This document shows positions 22,411 through 36,789 of a DNA stretch of 64,000 nucleotides, piece after piece. Origin of the DNA: Leptobrachium leishanense (taxonomy: Eukaryota > Chordata > Amphibia > Anura > Megophryidae); the NCBI GenBank assembly GCA_009667805.1, contig CM019066.1, positions 331,830,077 through 331,894,076 on the forward strand, given 5' to 3'. Below the pieces are notes generated by a model that worked only from the letters and a program-made list of their open reading frames with translations, made no database searches and was not told the DNA's origin. Numbering within the stretch: position 1 is the first letter of the stretch; the number at the start of each line of letters is the position of its first letter. Made by a program: the position numbers and the translations under genes.

Positions 22411-22521
22411 TTTTTTTTTCGAACTTTTGGCGAACGTCCCAAAAGGTTTGAAGTTCGAACGGCTGATGTTCGATGCGAACTCTGAACAGATAGAACCAAA
22501 CAGCTCATCCCTAAGAGTCGC

Positions 22522-23291
22522 CACTGCACCCATCATATAAGAATGTTGTTTTGTGCTTGGAATAGCACATCACGTGGCGTGAAAGCGTTTAATAACAATC
22601 CAAAGTACATCAGGATGGTTATCACTATGATTTTTCAATGTTTTTGTCAATCGCTTAATCTATATAATAAAGTTATTTTTTTTAAATTTTCACTACCAAA
22701 ATCGTGTTAACTCTTCTTTGTATTTTAATACATTGAAAAGCTATCATTAGCATATCAAAAATCCATTTGCATATCTTTTCGTAGCTAGATTAGTGCACCC
22801 CATGTAGAGAAACACAATTCTTTGTTTACTCTCTCCCCAAACACTTTGTAATACTGTAAACAAGCTGCAAATAAAAGCTCCAAAGCTCACAGTAAAAAAA
22901 AGCTCAAACACTTAGAAATTGTGAAATGTGTAAGATAAACGACTCAATCTGGAGTCAGAATCTTTCATTCGAGCAATATTTCTGTGAAAGATAAAAAATA
23001 CTTGAAAAAATAATTGAGCAACACACGTCCTGTTGTGTAAATCTGGATCTGAGCAGGGCTGCAGCCATAGCAGGCTGATATCCAGCCCTCTCTGCTGGAC
23101 TGCCTCCTGGGCTGTGAGAGTCATTGCGCTTGTGGGCAATGAAGCCACAAATTGGGATTCCCCCTGCCCGGCAGGGAAGTCCCATTAAAGGAGATGCAGG
23201 ATCTTTGGATCGCTGTATCTGTAGATCCATATGTTCTACAAGGAGGGTTCAGGTGTCATTGGGAAGGCCAGAGTCTGACTATGTTATGTGT
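22522..23291. other. Old dispersed repeat, no gene
   Basis: 22700-22915 is the second copy of the repeat at 9945-10125. 22990-23290 is a mixed-composition stretch with two reverse frames (22912-23148, 22955-23230) lacking recognisable domains. Confidence 0.45.
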
Positions 23292-23813
23292 TAGATATGT
23301 GCGTTTCATTACGTTCCGAATCGCAATTTGGATGAAATTATACCGATATATTCGTATTTCGGAAGCACTTCTGAAATAATGGATCTGTTCCGTCTGAAAC
23401 GGAACAAAAACTAAATGAAACAAAACAGTATATAACAAATTGATTTCATTTTCAAGAATCGATACGTTATACCATTTCACTTGTTTCCCAGATACAGCAC
23501 CGCCATGGACAGCAGTGGAATTCCCCATAGACAAGTAATGGTTAATCTATTTAGAGAATGCCGAACAGCACCGAAATGTCAGTGAAATACCCTGATTTTC
23601 AGTGGTTCATTTAACAGGTTAAATACCTATGGAACTCGCCTATTTAAATGTAAAAAAAAATTCCCACTTTTTATTAAATATTTATTCAACCATAAGGAAT
23701 AATAACAACGAATCGATCCAAAACACAAATCATGGTAACACAACGAACGCACAAAAAGGAATTTAAAAATGTAACGAAATAAAACAATTTTTTTTTCGTT
23801 GCGCACATGTCTA
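23292..23813. mobile_element. Probable hAT MITE containing a K-family fragment
   Basis: Ends TAGATATGTGCGTTTC and AACGAAA-type sequence closing in GCGCACATGTCTA form inverted repeats. The 8-bp duplication is not clear (TTATGTGT versus TTACTGTA). The central part 23495-23640 (CAGCAGTGGAATTCCCCATAG) matches family K. Confidence 0.5.
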
Positions 23814-23821
23814 TTACTGTA

Positions 23822-25112
23822 TGTGTAAAACATTTTTAAAAAATACAGTTAAATAACAAAAATCTTTTTTTCTAAAAGCAGCAGCATTGTTTTTTCCGCT
23901 TATAAAGTTAATAATGCTGCTACATTAACTCAATTATTTTTTTCATATATTATTTAATATATTTAAAATAGTTTTAAGAACTATTTAAATAATATATTTT
24001 TATATTTTAACAATATCATAACGCTCATACACACCGCACATTGCCTTGATTTTTATTGCTATTACTTCTGTGCCACGGTGTTGTCTTAGATGCAGTGAAT
24101 GGGTGATGGTTGATGGCTGCTGCAGCAGAGCGGTGGCCATTTGTATGTCTGGATGGCGCACAATGGATTCCCCAATTCGCTGCTGGGTAGGAGTAGATAT
24201 TCTTCACACTATTTTCAAAAAAATGATTTTAATGAATTAAGAAATATATTCTTTAACACAATAATGTACATGTGGGTGTTGTGTTGTATGAGGAGGGTTT
24301 TGTTTGAGTGTGGCCTTCTGTGGACGTGGCACAAGGGAGCCCCATTACCTCCTATTGCCCTGGGGCCCCATTAGTTGTCAGTTCGTCCCTGATAGTTTCT
24401 TTGTAAAAATTATACATTTGTTAGAAATTTGGCTAACAAAATGTATAAGTAGATTTTAGTGAACTATTAAAGTAATTGTTTTCAACATGACAAATGCAAA
24501 CGCAAGCTACATAAATATTTTTTATATAAAAATAATCTGCGTATTACAATGTTAATATAATCAGGGTCTGTTGTAATTACTTTATGTTGCGAAAAAACGT
24601 ACATGTTGGAAAACGTATATCAAAAGGAATAACTGTGTTGGTGGATTTTTAAACCCAGTGATTGGAAAATTCCAGCTATGAGATTATCCCATCTTCTTTG
24701 TGCTTTGGATGTCAGTAGTCAATATACCTTTTATCATATGTTTTGAAGGTTTTCTATAATCTTTTAATGAGCAATAGTCATTCTGTCTGTGAGAACAATC
24801 TATACTAATTGCTTTATAGCCCGAGGATCCTTTCGTCTACCGACAGCTCCATTGGCAACCATGAACATTTTGAATTCGTGCTGAAAGTGATTTTTTTTTA
24901 AATACCTCTTTAAAACTATTACTTTTAAGTTAATAACGAATCTGGGTAAATAATCCAAATTGTCATAAATCTATGCGGATGACAACCACTGGAAACATCA
25001 CATTTTTTAAGATGACATACAAAACAAAAACATCTACAAAACTAATTCTGCAGTGAGATAGCTCTGTGTTTGTATAATGTAGCGTCTTTGCTGCCTTACT
25101 GCAACTGCAGAT
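23822..25112. other. Intergenic; one conserved-looking segment
   Basis: Mostly AT-rich. 24660-24890 is of mixed composition without repeat signatures (CTTTTAATGAGCAATAGTC, CTATACTAATTGCTTTATAG, CCATTGGCAACCATGAAC) and could be a conserved noncoding element. No gene found; frames at 24025-24374 are unrecognisable. Confidence 0.4.
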
Positions 25113-25490
25113 TTAAAGAGATACTACTCTAACGTTACAACAAAAAAGGGGAAACATAGAGTTTAAGCATCATCCAGTCCTCCTGATTCCCCCTGTCCCC
25201 CTCCAATTTTAACCCTTTAATCTTTTTAAACTCCCTCTGAATCCAGCACCAGGCTCCCTTGGCCCTTTTACGGATGTGACATGTTGCCGTCTTCTCGTCT
25301 TGTGATCCCAGGAAGGCTAGACACTCAAGTTAATTCAATGGCTCTGAATGAGCTTGGCATTCAGAGCCATTGGCTAGAAAAGAGTTCCAAGAGTTCAGAT
25401 TCTCAGAAAGTTGAGATCATCTAATTTAAGCTTCTATGTGGGTTAGTCCCCCTCCATTGAAAGATCACGGTGCCTAGAGTGTCCCTTTAC
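25113..25490. mobile_element. TTAA-type MITE, family S (copy 1, degraded)
   Basis: TTTAAAGAGATACTACTCTA on the left and TAGAGTGTCCCTTTAC on the right form an imperfect inverted repeat. The right TTAA has become TTAC. Related by termini to 48462-49058. Confidence 0.5.
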
Positions 25491-25804
25491 GTATCTGTGC
25501 CAGGTTTTCATACTAGCAAGTTTGATAAAATGAACAGCTAAGGCTAGGTACATACAATTAAAAACTAAATCATCCAGGACTAGCTAAAAGTCTTGTTGAA
25601 ACTGTGAACCTGTATGTATGAATATGAACTTTTGCCTTGAAAATTTGCCTTTTCCAGTAACTGACCTAGAGGTGGAATCCTATAAGCCCTCATTGATCAT
25701 TAACCCCTTAGTGACCAGGCGATTTTACCATTGTCTGTCCGAAAGTACCCACTGCTGTTTTTACATTTCCACACTGTTTGTGTTGAGCTCTAATTGTCCT
25801 TTAA

Positions 25805-25870
25805 CTCATTTATTATTATTATTATTATCTGTTATTTGTATAGTGACACAAATACCGCAGCGCTTTACAA
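25805..25870 (-). repeat. L2-type LINE/SINE 3' tail (left part)
   Basis: ATTATTATTATTATTATCTG is followed by TGTATAGTGACACAAATACC and GCAGCGCTTTACAA. This is the familiar tail of L2-like elements read in reverse, with a TAA-type microsatellite end. It resumes at 26053-26106 and 29359-29790 after the nested insertions. 38655-38930 is another copy. Confidence 0.6.
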
Positions 25871-26052
25871 CAGTGGTTCTCAACCCTGTCCTGAAGTACC
25901 CCTAACATTCCAGATTTTAAGGTTTACCTTGGGGAAATGCAGACTGAATCCTACAGTCGCTGAGCAGCAAATCATATCACCTTTGCTGTGCTTCAGATAT
26001 CTGAAAAACCTGACCTGTTAGGGGTACTTGAGGACAGGGTTGAGAAACCCTG
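25871..26052. mobile_element. 182-bp hAT MITE
   Basis: CAGTGGTTCTCAACCCTGTC at the left and GGACAGGGTTGAGAAACCCTG at the right, as imperfect inverted ends, with a perfect 8-bp duplication CTTTACAA (25863-25870, 26053-26060). Inserted in the L2-type tail. Confidence 0.9.
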
Positions 26053-26334
26053 CTTTACAAGATCAGTGTACAAGGGGCTAATGCATTGGTATACCACACA
26101 TGGATGCAGAGGCGTAACTAGAAACCTCAGGGCCCAGGTGCAGAAACCATGACAGGCCCCCCCACCCTAGGCAAAACATATTTTATCCCCCCTTCCGTCA
26201 ACATGCATTGGTCCTCTCCAGGTCCACAATGTTGACTCCAGACAATCAGTGTCCCATTTTTTCCAGGTCCACCATGACCTCTTCAGTCAGTCCATCCCAT
26301 TTTTAATGTAATGTGCACTATTTGTATCTCACAG

Positions 26335-26790
26335 AGCTCCACAGTAATAAAACTCATAGTAATGTGCATTGTATGAACGTATCACCGAGCTCCACAGCAA
26401 TAAATCTCACAGTAATGTGCAGTGTGTATGAGTCTATCGCAGAGCTCCACAGCAATAAAACTCAGTAATGTGTGGTGTGTAGGAATGTATCACAGAGCTC
26501 CATAGCTATAAAACTCACAGTAATGTGCAGTGTGTATCAGTGTAAATCAGGTTTCCACAGCAACAAAGCTCACAGTAATGTGCGGTGTGTATGAATGTAT
26601 CACAGAGCTCCACAGCAATAAAACTCACAGCAATGTGCAGTGTGTATGAGCGTATCACAGAGTTCCACAGCATTAAAACTCACAGTAATGTGCGGTGTGT
26701 ATCACAGAGCTCCATAGCTGTAAAACTCACACTCATACACACCGCACATTACTGTATCACCGAGCTCCACAGCAATAAAACTCACAAATA
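26335..26790. repeat. ~58-bp tandem repeat in hAT element
   Basis: About eight units share CACAGAGCTCCACAGCAATA, AAACTCACAGTAATGTGC and a GTGTGTATGA stretch. Period about 51-60 bp. One segment near 26728-26756 is inverted. Confidence 0.8.
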
Positions 26791-27184
26791 AGTATAAAAT
26801 AAATTAAAAAAATAAATATATATATATATATACAGTTGTGTTCAAAATTATTCAACCCCCAATGCTGTAAAGGGTTTTAGGGAATTTAGTGTACATTTGT
26901 AATTGTATTCAGAATGAAATCCTACAAGGACTTTTTAAAGAACCATATGCAACTAAAATGACATCAATTGGTTTTGTAATACAGTAGTAAATGTTTCTTT
27001 TGTCAATTCTTCATTGACACACTCATTCAACCCCTTAAAGACTACCACTCTGAAGAACAGAGGTTCATTCAAGTGTTTTCAATCAGGTATTGAAAACACC
27101 TGTGGATGTCACGGAGCAGCAATAAAGCATAATAAGCACCAATTAGGCAGCTTTAAAATGACTGTGATACTCAGCTCCTTATAG

Positions 27185-28677
<1,493 letters not shown>

Positions 28678-29358
28678 GACAATGTGATGCAGTCCGTCAC
28701 AAACCTGAGGCTTGGGAGACGTTGGACCTTTCAACAGGACAATGATCCCAAGCATACCTCCAAATCCACTAGAGCATGGTTGCAGATTAAAGGCTGGAAC
28801 ATTTTGGAGTGGCCATCGTAGTCACCTGACTTAAATCCGATTGAGAACCTCTGGTGGGACTTAAAGAAAGCAGTTGCAGTGCGCAAGCCTAAGAATGTGA
28901 CTGAACTGGAGGCTTTTGTCCATGACGAATGGGCGAAGATACCCGTAGATTGCTGCAAGACACTTGTGTCAAGCTATGCTTCACGTTTAAAAGCGGTTAT
29001 AACTGTAAAAGGATGTTGTACTACGTACTAAGATTGAATGTCACTTGGGGGTTGAATAAAACTGATAATGATGTGAGCACAGAAAAGACATTTGTGGTTA
29101 TTTCATTATAAATGTTATATTATATTATATTTGTCTGACCTACACGTGCCTCTTTGATTTAATTGTAAGCAAGATGACTGAATGATCAAAATCAATGTCA
29201 AACTGGCCAAAACACTCAATTTCAGTGGGGGTTGAATAATTTTGAACACAACTGTATATATATATATATAGGCCAGCCCCCAGGCCCAGGCAGGTGAGTG
29301 TGGGCCCCCCTAGACTCAAGGGCCCAGGTGCGGTTGCACCCTGGTAGTTACGCCCCTG

Positions 29359-29790
29359 CATGGATGATATAACCTGTTCACAAGGGAATTTATAATCTAT
29401 GAGACATACAATTATTTTGTGAGGTAGGCTCATCCATATCATTAGGTGTCTTGCCCAAGGACACTAGCTGGTGGGTGGTGGCATCGTCTGAGTGGGATTG
29501 GGTCGTCTTTCCATGATTGTAGAGCAGTGACCTGGTGGTTAGGTTGAACCCGCTTCTTGTAAAGTTGTGACTTCTCCACAGTTGTATTGGAGAGATGTGC
29601 TGCACGAGATTTGACTTGCTTCTCCAAGGTTGAAGGGTAGAGACGTTACCACTGTACTCAACAGCAAATATTGTGTGGTAGGCAAGTATGTACCGTTAGG
29701 TGTCTTGCCCAAGGACACTTACTGGAGAGGCGCTCTGGCCGGGATTCAAACTTGGCTCACCACAGTTATAAAGCAGTAATGTCACCTCTA
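29359..29790 (-). repeat. L2-type LINE 3' region (right part)
   Basis: Continues the L2-like tail after the hAT insertion. GTGTCTTGCCCAAGGACAC appears twice (29446 and 29699), each followed by a TGGT(G/C)-type stretch typical of L2-like 3' regions. Noncoding here. Confidence 0.5.
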
Positions 29791-29996
29791 CTCCACACAT
29801 ATTATATACTGTTTTTCTCTCCATCAAATGGACTTTCTAAAGATACCATTATTTTCGTCATATTGTATAAATTACTATAAAAAAATTATGAAATATGATG
29901 AAAAAAAAACACTTTTATGAACTTTGACCCCAAAATCTAAATTTTGAAATTGTGTCCTGAGTTTAGAAATACCCAATGTTTACATGTTTTTGCTTT

Positions 29997-30473
29997 TTAA
30001 CCTCTTCACTGCTGAGCCATTTCACTCAGCTCATTTTAACCATTTTATGCTCATCATGTTTAAACGCGATTTGAAGTCCTATTTAAAGTCCAATTTTATT
30101 ATACGACCCAGACAATTTAAAAGAAAAAAAAAAAATATATATTTTTATTTATTTATTTTTGTAAATTTTTTTTATCCAAGCTACATCCGGGAGAGGACCG
30201 CCATCCGGTGCCGGACCTAAGGGGTCAAAAGAGAGGCATCACTGGAAAGGGACCAAAGTCGTGCCCGACGATCACGTCAGTGCGACGGCCGGGGTCTTTA
30301 AACACGTAGGTCTCACTTCAAGAAAGTCAGACCGCAGCGGGACCCTGGCCCAAGAGGTAAGTATACGGAGGGTGGGGGGTAAAAGGACCATGACGTACAG
30401 GGTACATCCTTGGTCCTTAACGGGATTTTTTCCCAGGACGTACCCTGTACATCATTGGTCCTCAAGAGGTTAA
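29997..30473. mobile_element. piggyBac-type MITE, family Q-like
   Basis: TTAA at 29997-30000 and 30470-30473; ends CCTCTTCACTGCTGAG and GGTCCTCAAGAGG. The left interior (ATGCTCATCATGTTTAAACG) matches 43860-43900 and 3260-3280; the right half contains GACGTACCCTGTACATC and its inverse. Confidence 0.75.
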
Positions 30474-30744
30474 TACTAGGATTTTTATATCAACCCATGG
30501 TAAGAGCAATGTGGTGTCCGGAACTACTACGAGTGAGAGAGGATATCGGAGGAAGCTTTGGGATTCTTCTTGATCATTTATAAATTATGGACGATTTTTG
30601 ATTCATGAAGAAGGGTAGGAATTATATTGGGTAGTTTATGCTACATATAGGTTTTAATATTTATTAGCCCTTTCACTACCACAGTCGAATATACTTGATG
30701 TTTAAAAGCTCCTGCAGGAGCCCAACATTGGATAAATATGAAAA
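30474..30744. other. Spacer with a family P left end
   Basis: TTAGCCCTTTCACTACC at about 30664 is a family P left end without its partner. Otherwise AT-rich, no gene. Confidence 0.4.
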
Positions 30745-31308
30745 ATTTGTAAAATTTCACTGTATGGTGCAATTTTGTGTCAGTTCGTCTATTCAGAGAG
30801 CTGTCAATTTGTGAAATACTGGCGAATTAACAGTGAAATATGGTGCAAAACACCGCAAAATGCTACAATTCGGTGATCTCCAGCAGCAGTGAAATTGTCC
30901 CATAGAGGAGTAATGGTTAATCTATTTATTTCTGATCTAATTATTTTTTATCAGACCTTTTTTTTATTATTTCCACACATTTTTAATGTTTTAAATGCTT
31001 TTTAAAGATTAGCAGAGTGCTGTTTTTTTTTCCTGCCGTTCAGCAGCGTCATCTTCGGTGCACTTCGGGGACCCTGTGCTAAATAGTGAATTCACTGTAG
31101 GGTCGGCAAAATGGAATCGCTCAACCAGAAGGCACCGAAATCTCTTCGGCAGCTTTCAGTGGCAGTGTTCGCCGGTCTTCGGCTGCGCACTTTGGGGACC
31201 CTATGGTGAATAGTGTATTCACTGCAGGGTCGACAAACAGGATTCGAAGCACACCAAGGTGCACCGAATGAGAAAGCACTGAAATTTCGCTGGTTTCCGA
31301 ATAATCCT
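30745..31308. mobile_element. MITE family K (copy 3)
   Basis: Matches family K along its length (ATGGTGCAATTTTGTGTCAG, CAGCAGTGAAATT, GAATTCACTG(T/C)AGGGTC) and ends TTCCGAATAATCCTTTTAG. The left terminus is decayed. The 99-codon reverse frame at 31092-31391 is not a gene. Confidence 0.55.
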
Positions 31309-31629
31309 TTTAGTCCTAATCTAATGTATGGAGAGGTTAATGGCCTTCCGAGTAAAGACCAGGTCATCATAATATTACTATAATGAAGCACACTGGTTAC
31401 AACATATCAACATTTTTCTCATCCAACAATGGACATTTGACTTCAGAAGAGGGATCCCATAGTCGTAGCCACACAGAACAAAAACAAAATTTGCAATGTC
31501 AATAATTCTAATGTGATTGAAGTTAAGCTATTTTTTTTTTTACAATTGTTTTACATGCGTTACTTGTTATGTCACCTCTATGGCAATGTGTTTTTAAGCT
31601 TTTCACATAAGCAGATCAACATCAATATA
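31309..31629. other. No gene seen
   Basis: AT-rich spacer up to the Tc1-like relic. Confidence 0.4.
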
Positions 31630-33580
31630 CACCGATCGCCACAATATTAAAACCACTGACCGTTGAAGTGAATAATATTATATCATTACATTGCTCCTGT
31701 CAAGGGGTGGAATATATTAGGCAGCACAGAACTAAAGAGTCAGTTGTTGAATTTCATGTGTTAGAAGCTGAAAAAATGGGCAAGTGAAAAGATCCGAGTG
31801 ACTTTGATAAGGGCCATAAAGTGATGGCTAGATGTCTGGGTCAGAGAATCTCCATAATGGCAAGCTTTGTGGGATGCTCCCAGTATACAGTGATTTAGTA
31901 CATACCAAAAGTGCTACGAGTTAGGATGACCAGCAAACCGCGGCAGGATCATGGATGCCCAAGGCCATTGATACACATTTGGAGAGAAGGCTAGTCTGTC
32001 TGGTCCGATCACACAGAAGAACTACTGCATCTCAAATAGATAAAGAACTTTTAATACAGAAAAAATGGCGTCGCGCCCATACTCACTGGAGCGGCAGCAA
32101 CTGCCAGGAGTAACAGCCCAGTTAATGTATAAAACATAACAAGGAAACAAGGTGTCATCTGCGCTCGTTTCTATGTGTTCCATGTACAACAAAACTGAGG
32201 TTTTTGTTTGTTTCAATGGCCATTGCAACGTAAGCTCACTCGCCACTTCACGGCACCTCTTTACAGAGTGAGTACCTAACATGTACCAAAAGGCCACTCT
32301 ACGGAGCAGCTCCAAGCCCCTCCTGCTGCTTTTCAGCCAAGGAGAGGCAGAGATGGTGGGTTTTATTTTTACACGCACCAAACACTTCCCATTTGGGATT
32401 AAAAACAAAAACATGGAAAGAGGAACAGCTGCAGAACGACAGACTGGTGATACAAGCGTGATATACATAAATACAGAAAAAATGGCGTCGCGCCCATACT
32501 CACCGGAGCGGCAGCAACTGCCAGGAGTAACAGCCCAGTTAATGTATAAAACATAACAAGGAAAAAAGGTGTCATCTGCGCTCGTTTCTATGTGTTCCAT
32601 GTACAACAAAACTGAGGTTTTTGTTTGTTTCAATGGCCATTGTAACGTTAGCTCACTCGCCACTTCACGGCACCTCTTTACAGAGTGAGTACCTAACATG
32701 TACCAAAAGGCCGCTCTACTGAGCAGCTCCAAGCCCCTCCTGCTGCTTTTCAGCCAAGGAGAGGCAGAGATGGTGGGTTTTATTTATACACGCACCAAAC
32801 ACTTCCCATTTGGGATTAAAAACAAAAACATGGAAAGAGGAACAGCTGCAGAACGATGGACTGGTGTTACAAGCATGCTTGTTTTTAATCCCAAATGGGA
32901 AGTGTTTGGTGCGTGTATAAATAAAACCCACCATCTCTGCCTCTCCTTGCCTCAAAGGCAGCAGGAGGGGCTTGGAGCTGCTCAGTAGAGCGGCCTTTTG
33001 GTACATGTTAGGTACTCACTCTGTAAAGAGGTGCCGTGAAGTGGCGAGTGAGCTTACGTTGCAATGGCCATTGAAACAAACAAAAACCAAAGAACTTTTA
33101 ATGCGGGCAATGATGGAAAGGTAGCAGAACACACTCAACACTTATGAGCTAAGAGATTTTCACACGTAAGAGATTGTCACAGGCCACGTACGCCACTTCA
33201 AGGCCGTGGTGTTCTTTGACGGCAGTGGCCACTGTCAATAGTGTAGCGCACCCTGCCACAGTGCAAAAATTGTTCAGGAATGGTTTGAGGAACAGGACAA
33301 AGATTTCAAGGTGTTGCAGGTGGCCTCTAAATTCCACGAATTTCAATTCAACTGAGAATCTACGGCATTTGCCGTAATAACAATTCCGGTCCATGGAGAT
33401 CCCTCCTTGCAACTTGCAGAACTTAAATGATCTAATGCTAATGACTTGGTGCCAGACACCACAGGACACATTCATAGGTCTTGTGGCGTCCATGCCTCAA
33501 GGCATTAAAGCTTTATTAACTGGACAAGTGGGACCTACATAATATTAGGCAGGCGTTTTTAATGCTGTGGCTGATCAGTG
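31630..33580. mobile_element. Old Tc1-like element, split by insertion
   Basis: Left end CACCGATCGCCACAATATTA and right end ending CTGATCAGTG are diverged inverted repeats; TA precedes the left end. The sequence belongs to a widespread vertebrate Tc1-like repeat. The left half translates in patches to a helix-turn-helix-like region (RSHRRTTASQI) with many stops. The right half ends in the characteristic ATTAGGCAGGCG stretch. It is interrupted by 32056-33088. No intact gene. Confidence 0.65.
32056..33088. mobile_element. 1,033-bp retroelement insertion, tandem plus inverted copies
   Basis: Flanked by perfect 14-bp repeats AAAGAACTTTTAAT (32042-32055, 33089-33102). A first unit (about 32056-32470) is repeated directly (about 32471-32866), and 32877-33088 is the inverse of part of the second. 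Tandem and partly inverted copies joined in one insertion are a known habit of Penelope-like elements. The 236-codon reverse frame (32022-32732) crosses the two direct units and repeats itself, so it is repeat-borne, with no known domain. Confidence 0.65.
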
Positions 33581-33582
33581 CA

Positions 33583-36265
33583 CGTTACATAGAGTATATC
33601 AGAACATTTGCAGTGTTTCAAATTGGCCACATGATGTCACTTTTTGCTGCAAAATTGTTACCTGCTGCAAAAACTATTCCTTGCTCCCTTTGTGTGGATC
33701 AACATTAAATGGAATTTTTTTATTGTAACATTAAATACACTGTGTGCTCATAGTCAACTATAACTAACTTCAATGTTTATACTTTTTTAACTAATTTACA
33801 ATAGGCACAATACCTGTTACAATTATTTTTTATTAGACACAGTAGATGCAATTCTATAAAAGCTATGGAATAATGATTCATCCATACCAGCAATATCACC
33901 AAAATAAATTACAAAGTAAACCATGGGATACAAACGTTGTGCATTAATATGGTTTTAAGGCACAGATTACATGTCTTCATATAACCGAGAGTTAAAATAT
34001 TATTATTTAAATACACAGTGCCACATACACCAACATTCTTCTTTATATAAAATAGATATGAATACAAAACGTTAAAATTATATAAGATTAATACATTCCA
34101 AAAATTCATTATAAACCTATGATAAAAATACAAGATGCATAAAAATCTGCATAATTGTAGACTGTAATTAACATCAAAACAGCGGAACCGGATCTTAATT
34201 ATATTGGACGGTACTGTCTGGTAAAAAAAAAATCTTTATATTTTAAATACTGTACATAGAAAATAAATCTTTTATCGCAGCACTGTTTTATAGTGATATT
34301 AACAAAAAACACCAAAATATATAGTAAATACAAAATAAGTTATCACTCATTATTCTCTATATAATAAGTAATGATAATTCCTAAACTTACTTATTTTTAA
34401 TACTGCTTTAGACCTGCTAGATATCCTAATATTCTGCGGATTTCAGTAATTTTGACCTAGTTATAGATCAATCCCAAATAACCCATCATATGACATGAAA
34501 AGAAAAACCATGCTTGACTCACTGGAAGGTGAGTGCATGCTTTTATAGGGATATTGACCTGAATAATAATTCGGATTTTTCAGGAAAGCACAGAATAAAA
34601 AGACTTTAGCTATCTAGTTTATATTTTAAAAGCAGTCTAAACTATATTGACAAATAAATCTTATAAAATTAAGGTATATTTTTAAAATAATTTTCATAAC
34701 AAAGCTGAATATTTTTTCTATGAATGTGTTACTTTAACTAAAACCCATGAAAATTATCTGTGCGTTCTTATACAAAAATACTCTTGGCATTTCAAAAAAG
34801 AAAAGACATGCGTTTATTCTGTGTGTCCTACAAATATCGTCCTTCTAATTGCAAAAAAAAGGATATAATGGAAAGTGAAAATACAACATTGTATTAAAGC
34901 AGATCTTCTAATACATACACTCATTCCATGTGACATCCATTTCTAATATCGCCTACAGTATTAGATACATTTTTAACAAAATTTGTCACCATTGGCAATG
35001 TTGTAACTGTATTTTGTGTGTGTGTCAGGACAGATTAAGTGCCATGATATACGTTTGTAATGGTATCCCATTGCTACTGGTTTAGTGAGATCAAGGAAGA
35101 AGCAGAAGAATTGGCTAATTACGAGCTGCAAGGAGACAAAAAGAACAATGACTGCATCAGAATCCTGCAACATTTAAGAAAAATACAGAACAGTTTACAA
35201 TCCTGATTAAAAATGATTTCATTGGTATTTTTTATTTACATTATAATTTTTTTATGCTTATTCCTGTCACTTGCATTTCAACACGCTGTATTAAAATGCA
35301 AATTACATGTATATACATTATTTTTAATATATTTTGAGTACATTATATTCTTCCTTAATTTATTACAAATTAAAATGACAATCTCGATGGTTAGATATTC
35401 ACAATCTTAACCATTGTTTGCCATTTCCAAGTATTCTCTGAACATTGAAGACACCAGCATGTTAAATAAGTGGTATGTTCAATTTTTTCCAGTGAAATGC
35501 ATATTTATTTTTATTTAAACATCCTTATCTTATTTCTCTGTAATGTTGTATATCGCCATATCTAACATTTGCATTTAATAACCAGCCTGTTTATATTATT
35601 TATGTCTGCTACCATTGATAAATTAGAGTAAAAATAAACATACATACATGTTTTTATTTTTAAAACAAAACAATTTTCCTTAATTCTGTTTTAATTTAAT
35701 ACATAAATAGGAATAAATACATTTTTCTTAAGTACTTTTTAAATTAATTTTCTTCCATAGTAGGTTTCTGCTAAACCAGAAATATAGTTATATTTATGAA
35801 CAGTAATATAAACTGATTTTTATATCTTGTTTTGTTTTTTGAGAAGGACGTTTGTCTGCGTGTGGAATATAGAAAATAGAAATAAATGGAAGCAACATAA
35901 CATATATATGTACATTAACACCAGTCTTGAGAATCAGCCCTAGAGCCAAGAAGAGAGGGCTCGCTGTGTTGACACTAATTAATTTATGTTAATTTATTGT
36001 GTACAAGGATTCTATCATCTAGCTAATGTAGAGTCCAACCCACTGCTATCCCAGTCTGTTACTGGAAAATATTGCTGATAAAGGTACAGGTTTCTGCTCC
36101 TTCAGAACTATTTTCCAATATTTCTTAAGATGGGACACAAAATATATATATATAAAATATTGACATGAATTAACCTGGACATTTATACTTCCTTAGATTG
36201 TGAGACAGGGTTTTGATATCACTAGGACTTAAATATTATTTTATTTCGTGTTTTAAAAAATGTAG
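33583..36265. other. AT-rich intergenic, no gene
   Basis: No terminal repeats, tandem arrays or recognisable protein. Frames of 60-75 codons only. This is the longest stretch without obvious mobile elements. Confidence 0.5.
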
Positions 36266-36267
36266 GC

Positions 36268-36362
36268 TATATTTATTTATTTATAAAGGATTTTACCAGG
36301 AAGGATACATTGAGATTTCTCTCGTTTTCAAGTATGTCCTGGTTCAAGAACATATGTAACAA
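36268..36362. repeat. Dispersed repeat tail
   Basis: TTTATAAAGGATTTTACCAG, GATACATTGAGATTTCTCTC and TTTTCAAGTATGTCCTGG match the older copy at 1785-1875. Confidence 0.6.
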
Positions 36363-36789
36363 TCTTTAGTTGTTTTAGTTTTATCACATTTACAATTTTT
36401 TTTATTTGTATGTTTTTGTTTAATAATTTGTTGCATCTTTTTAGTTTTATTTTATTTTATCTGTAGTCCCATTCTGTTTTCTCATGAACCCTGCTCCCTC
36501 CAAAAAAATTGATTTAACCGGAAAAAATGTTCACAAGAGCCATGCTTGACCTTAATGTGACTAATTAATAAACCAGAGAACCGAGAGTAGTAAACCAAAG
36601 GACAGTGGGATTCTTAAGGGAACAAAAAAGTTTCTATTGTTAGTTGCAAGACTTTGTATCAGCCTGAACAAACCTCCCCTGTGTCGACATGCCACGTGTT
36701 GTGATATACTGGTCTGCAGAATATATTGAGGCAGAATAGGAGAATCAGCAGGTTACTAGAAGAAATTTAAAAAAAAAAGACAGTCACCT

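Larger units (their letters stand above)
17980..22513. mobile_element. hAT element H4 (composite)
   Basis: Starts TAGTGATGAGCCGAAC and ends CAGCTCATCCCTA, with a perfect 8-bp duplication AGAGTCGC (17972-17979, 22514-22521). The left ~560 bp and 19756-19880 match H3 (including GTATTGTGGAAGA), and the right end (22285-22513) matches the H1/H2 cassette end. Between them are a piggyBac element, a region of other repeats and a probable solo LTR. No transposase fragment is visible here. Confidence 0.85.

Noticed and set aside
32022..32732. 236-codon reverse open frame
   Set aside because: Its two halves are the same peptide repeated because the DNA is a direct duplication; no known domain.
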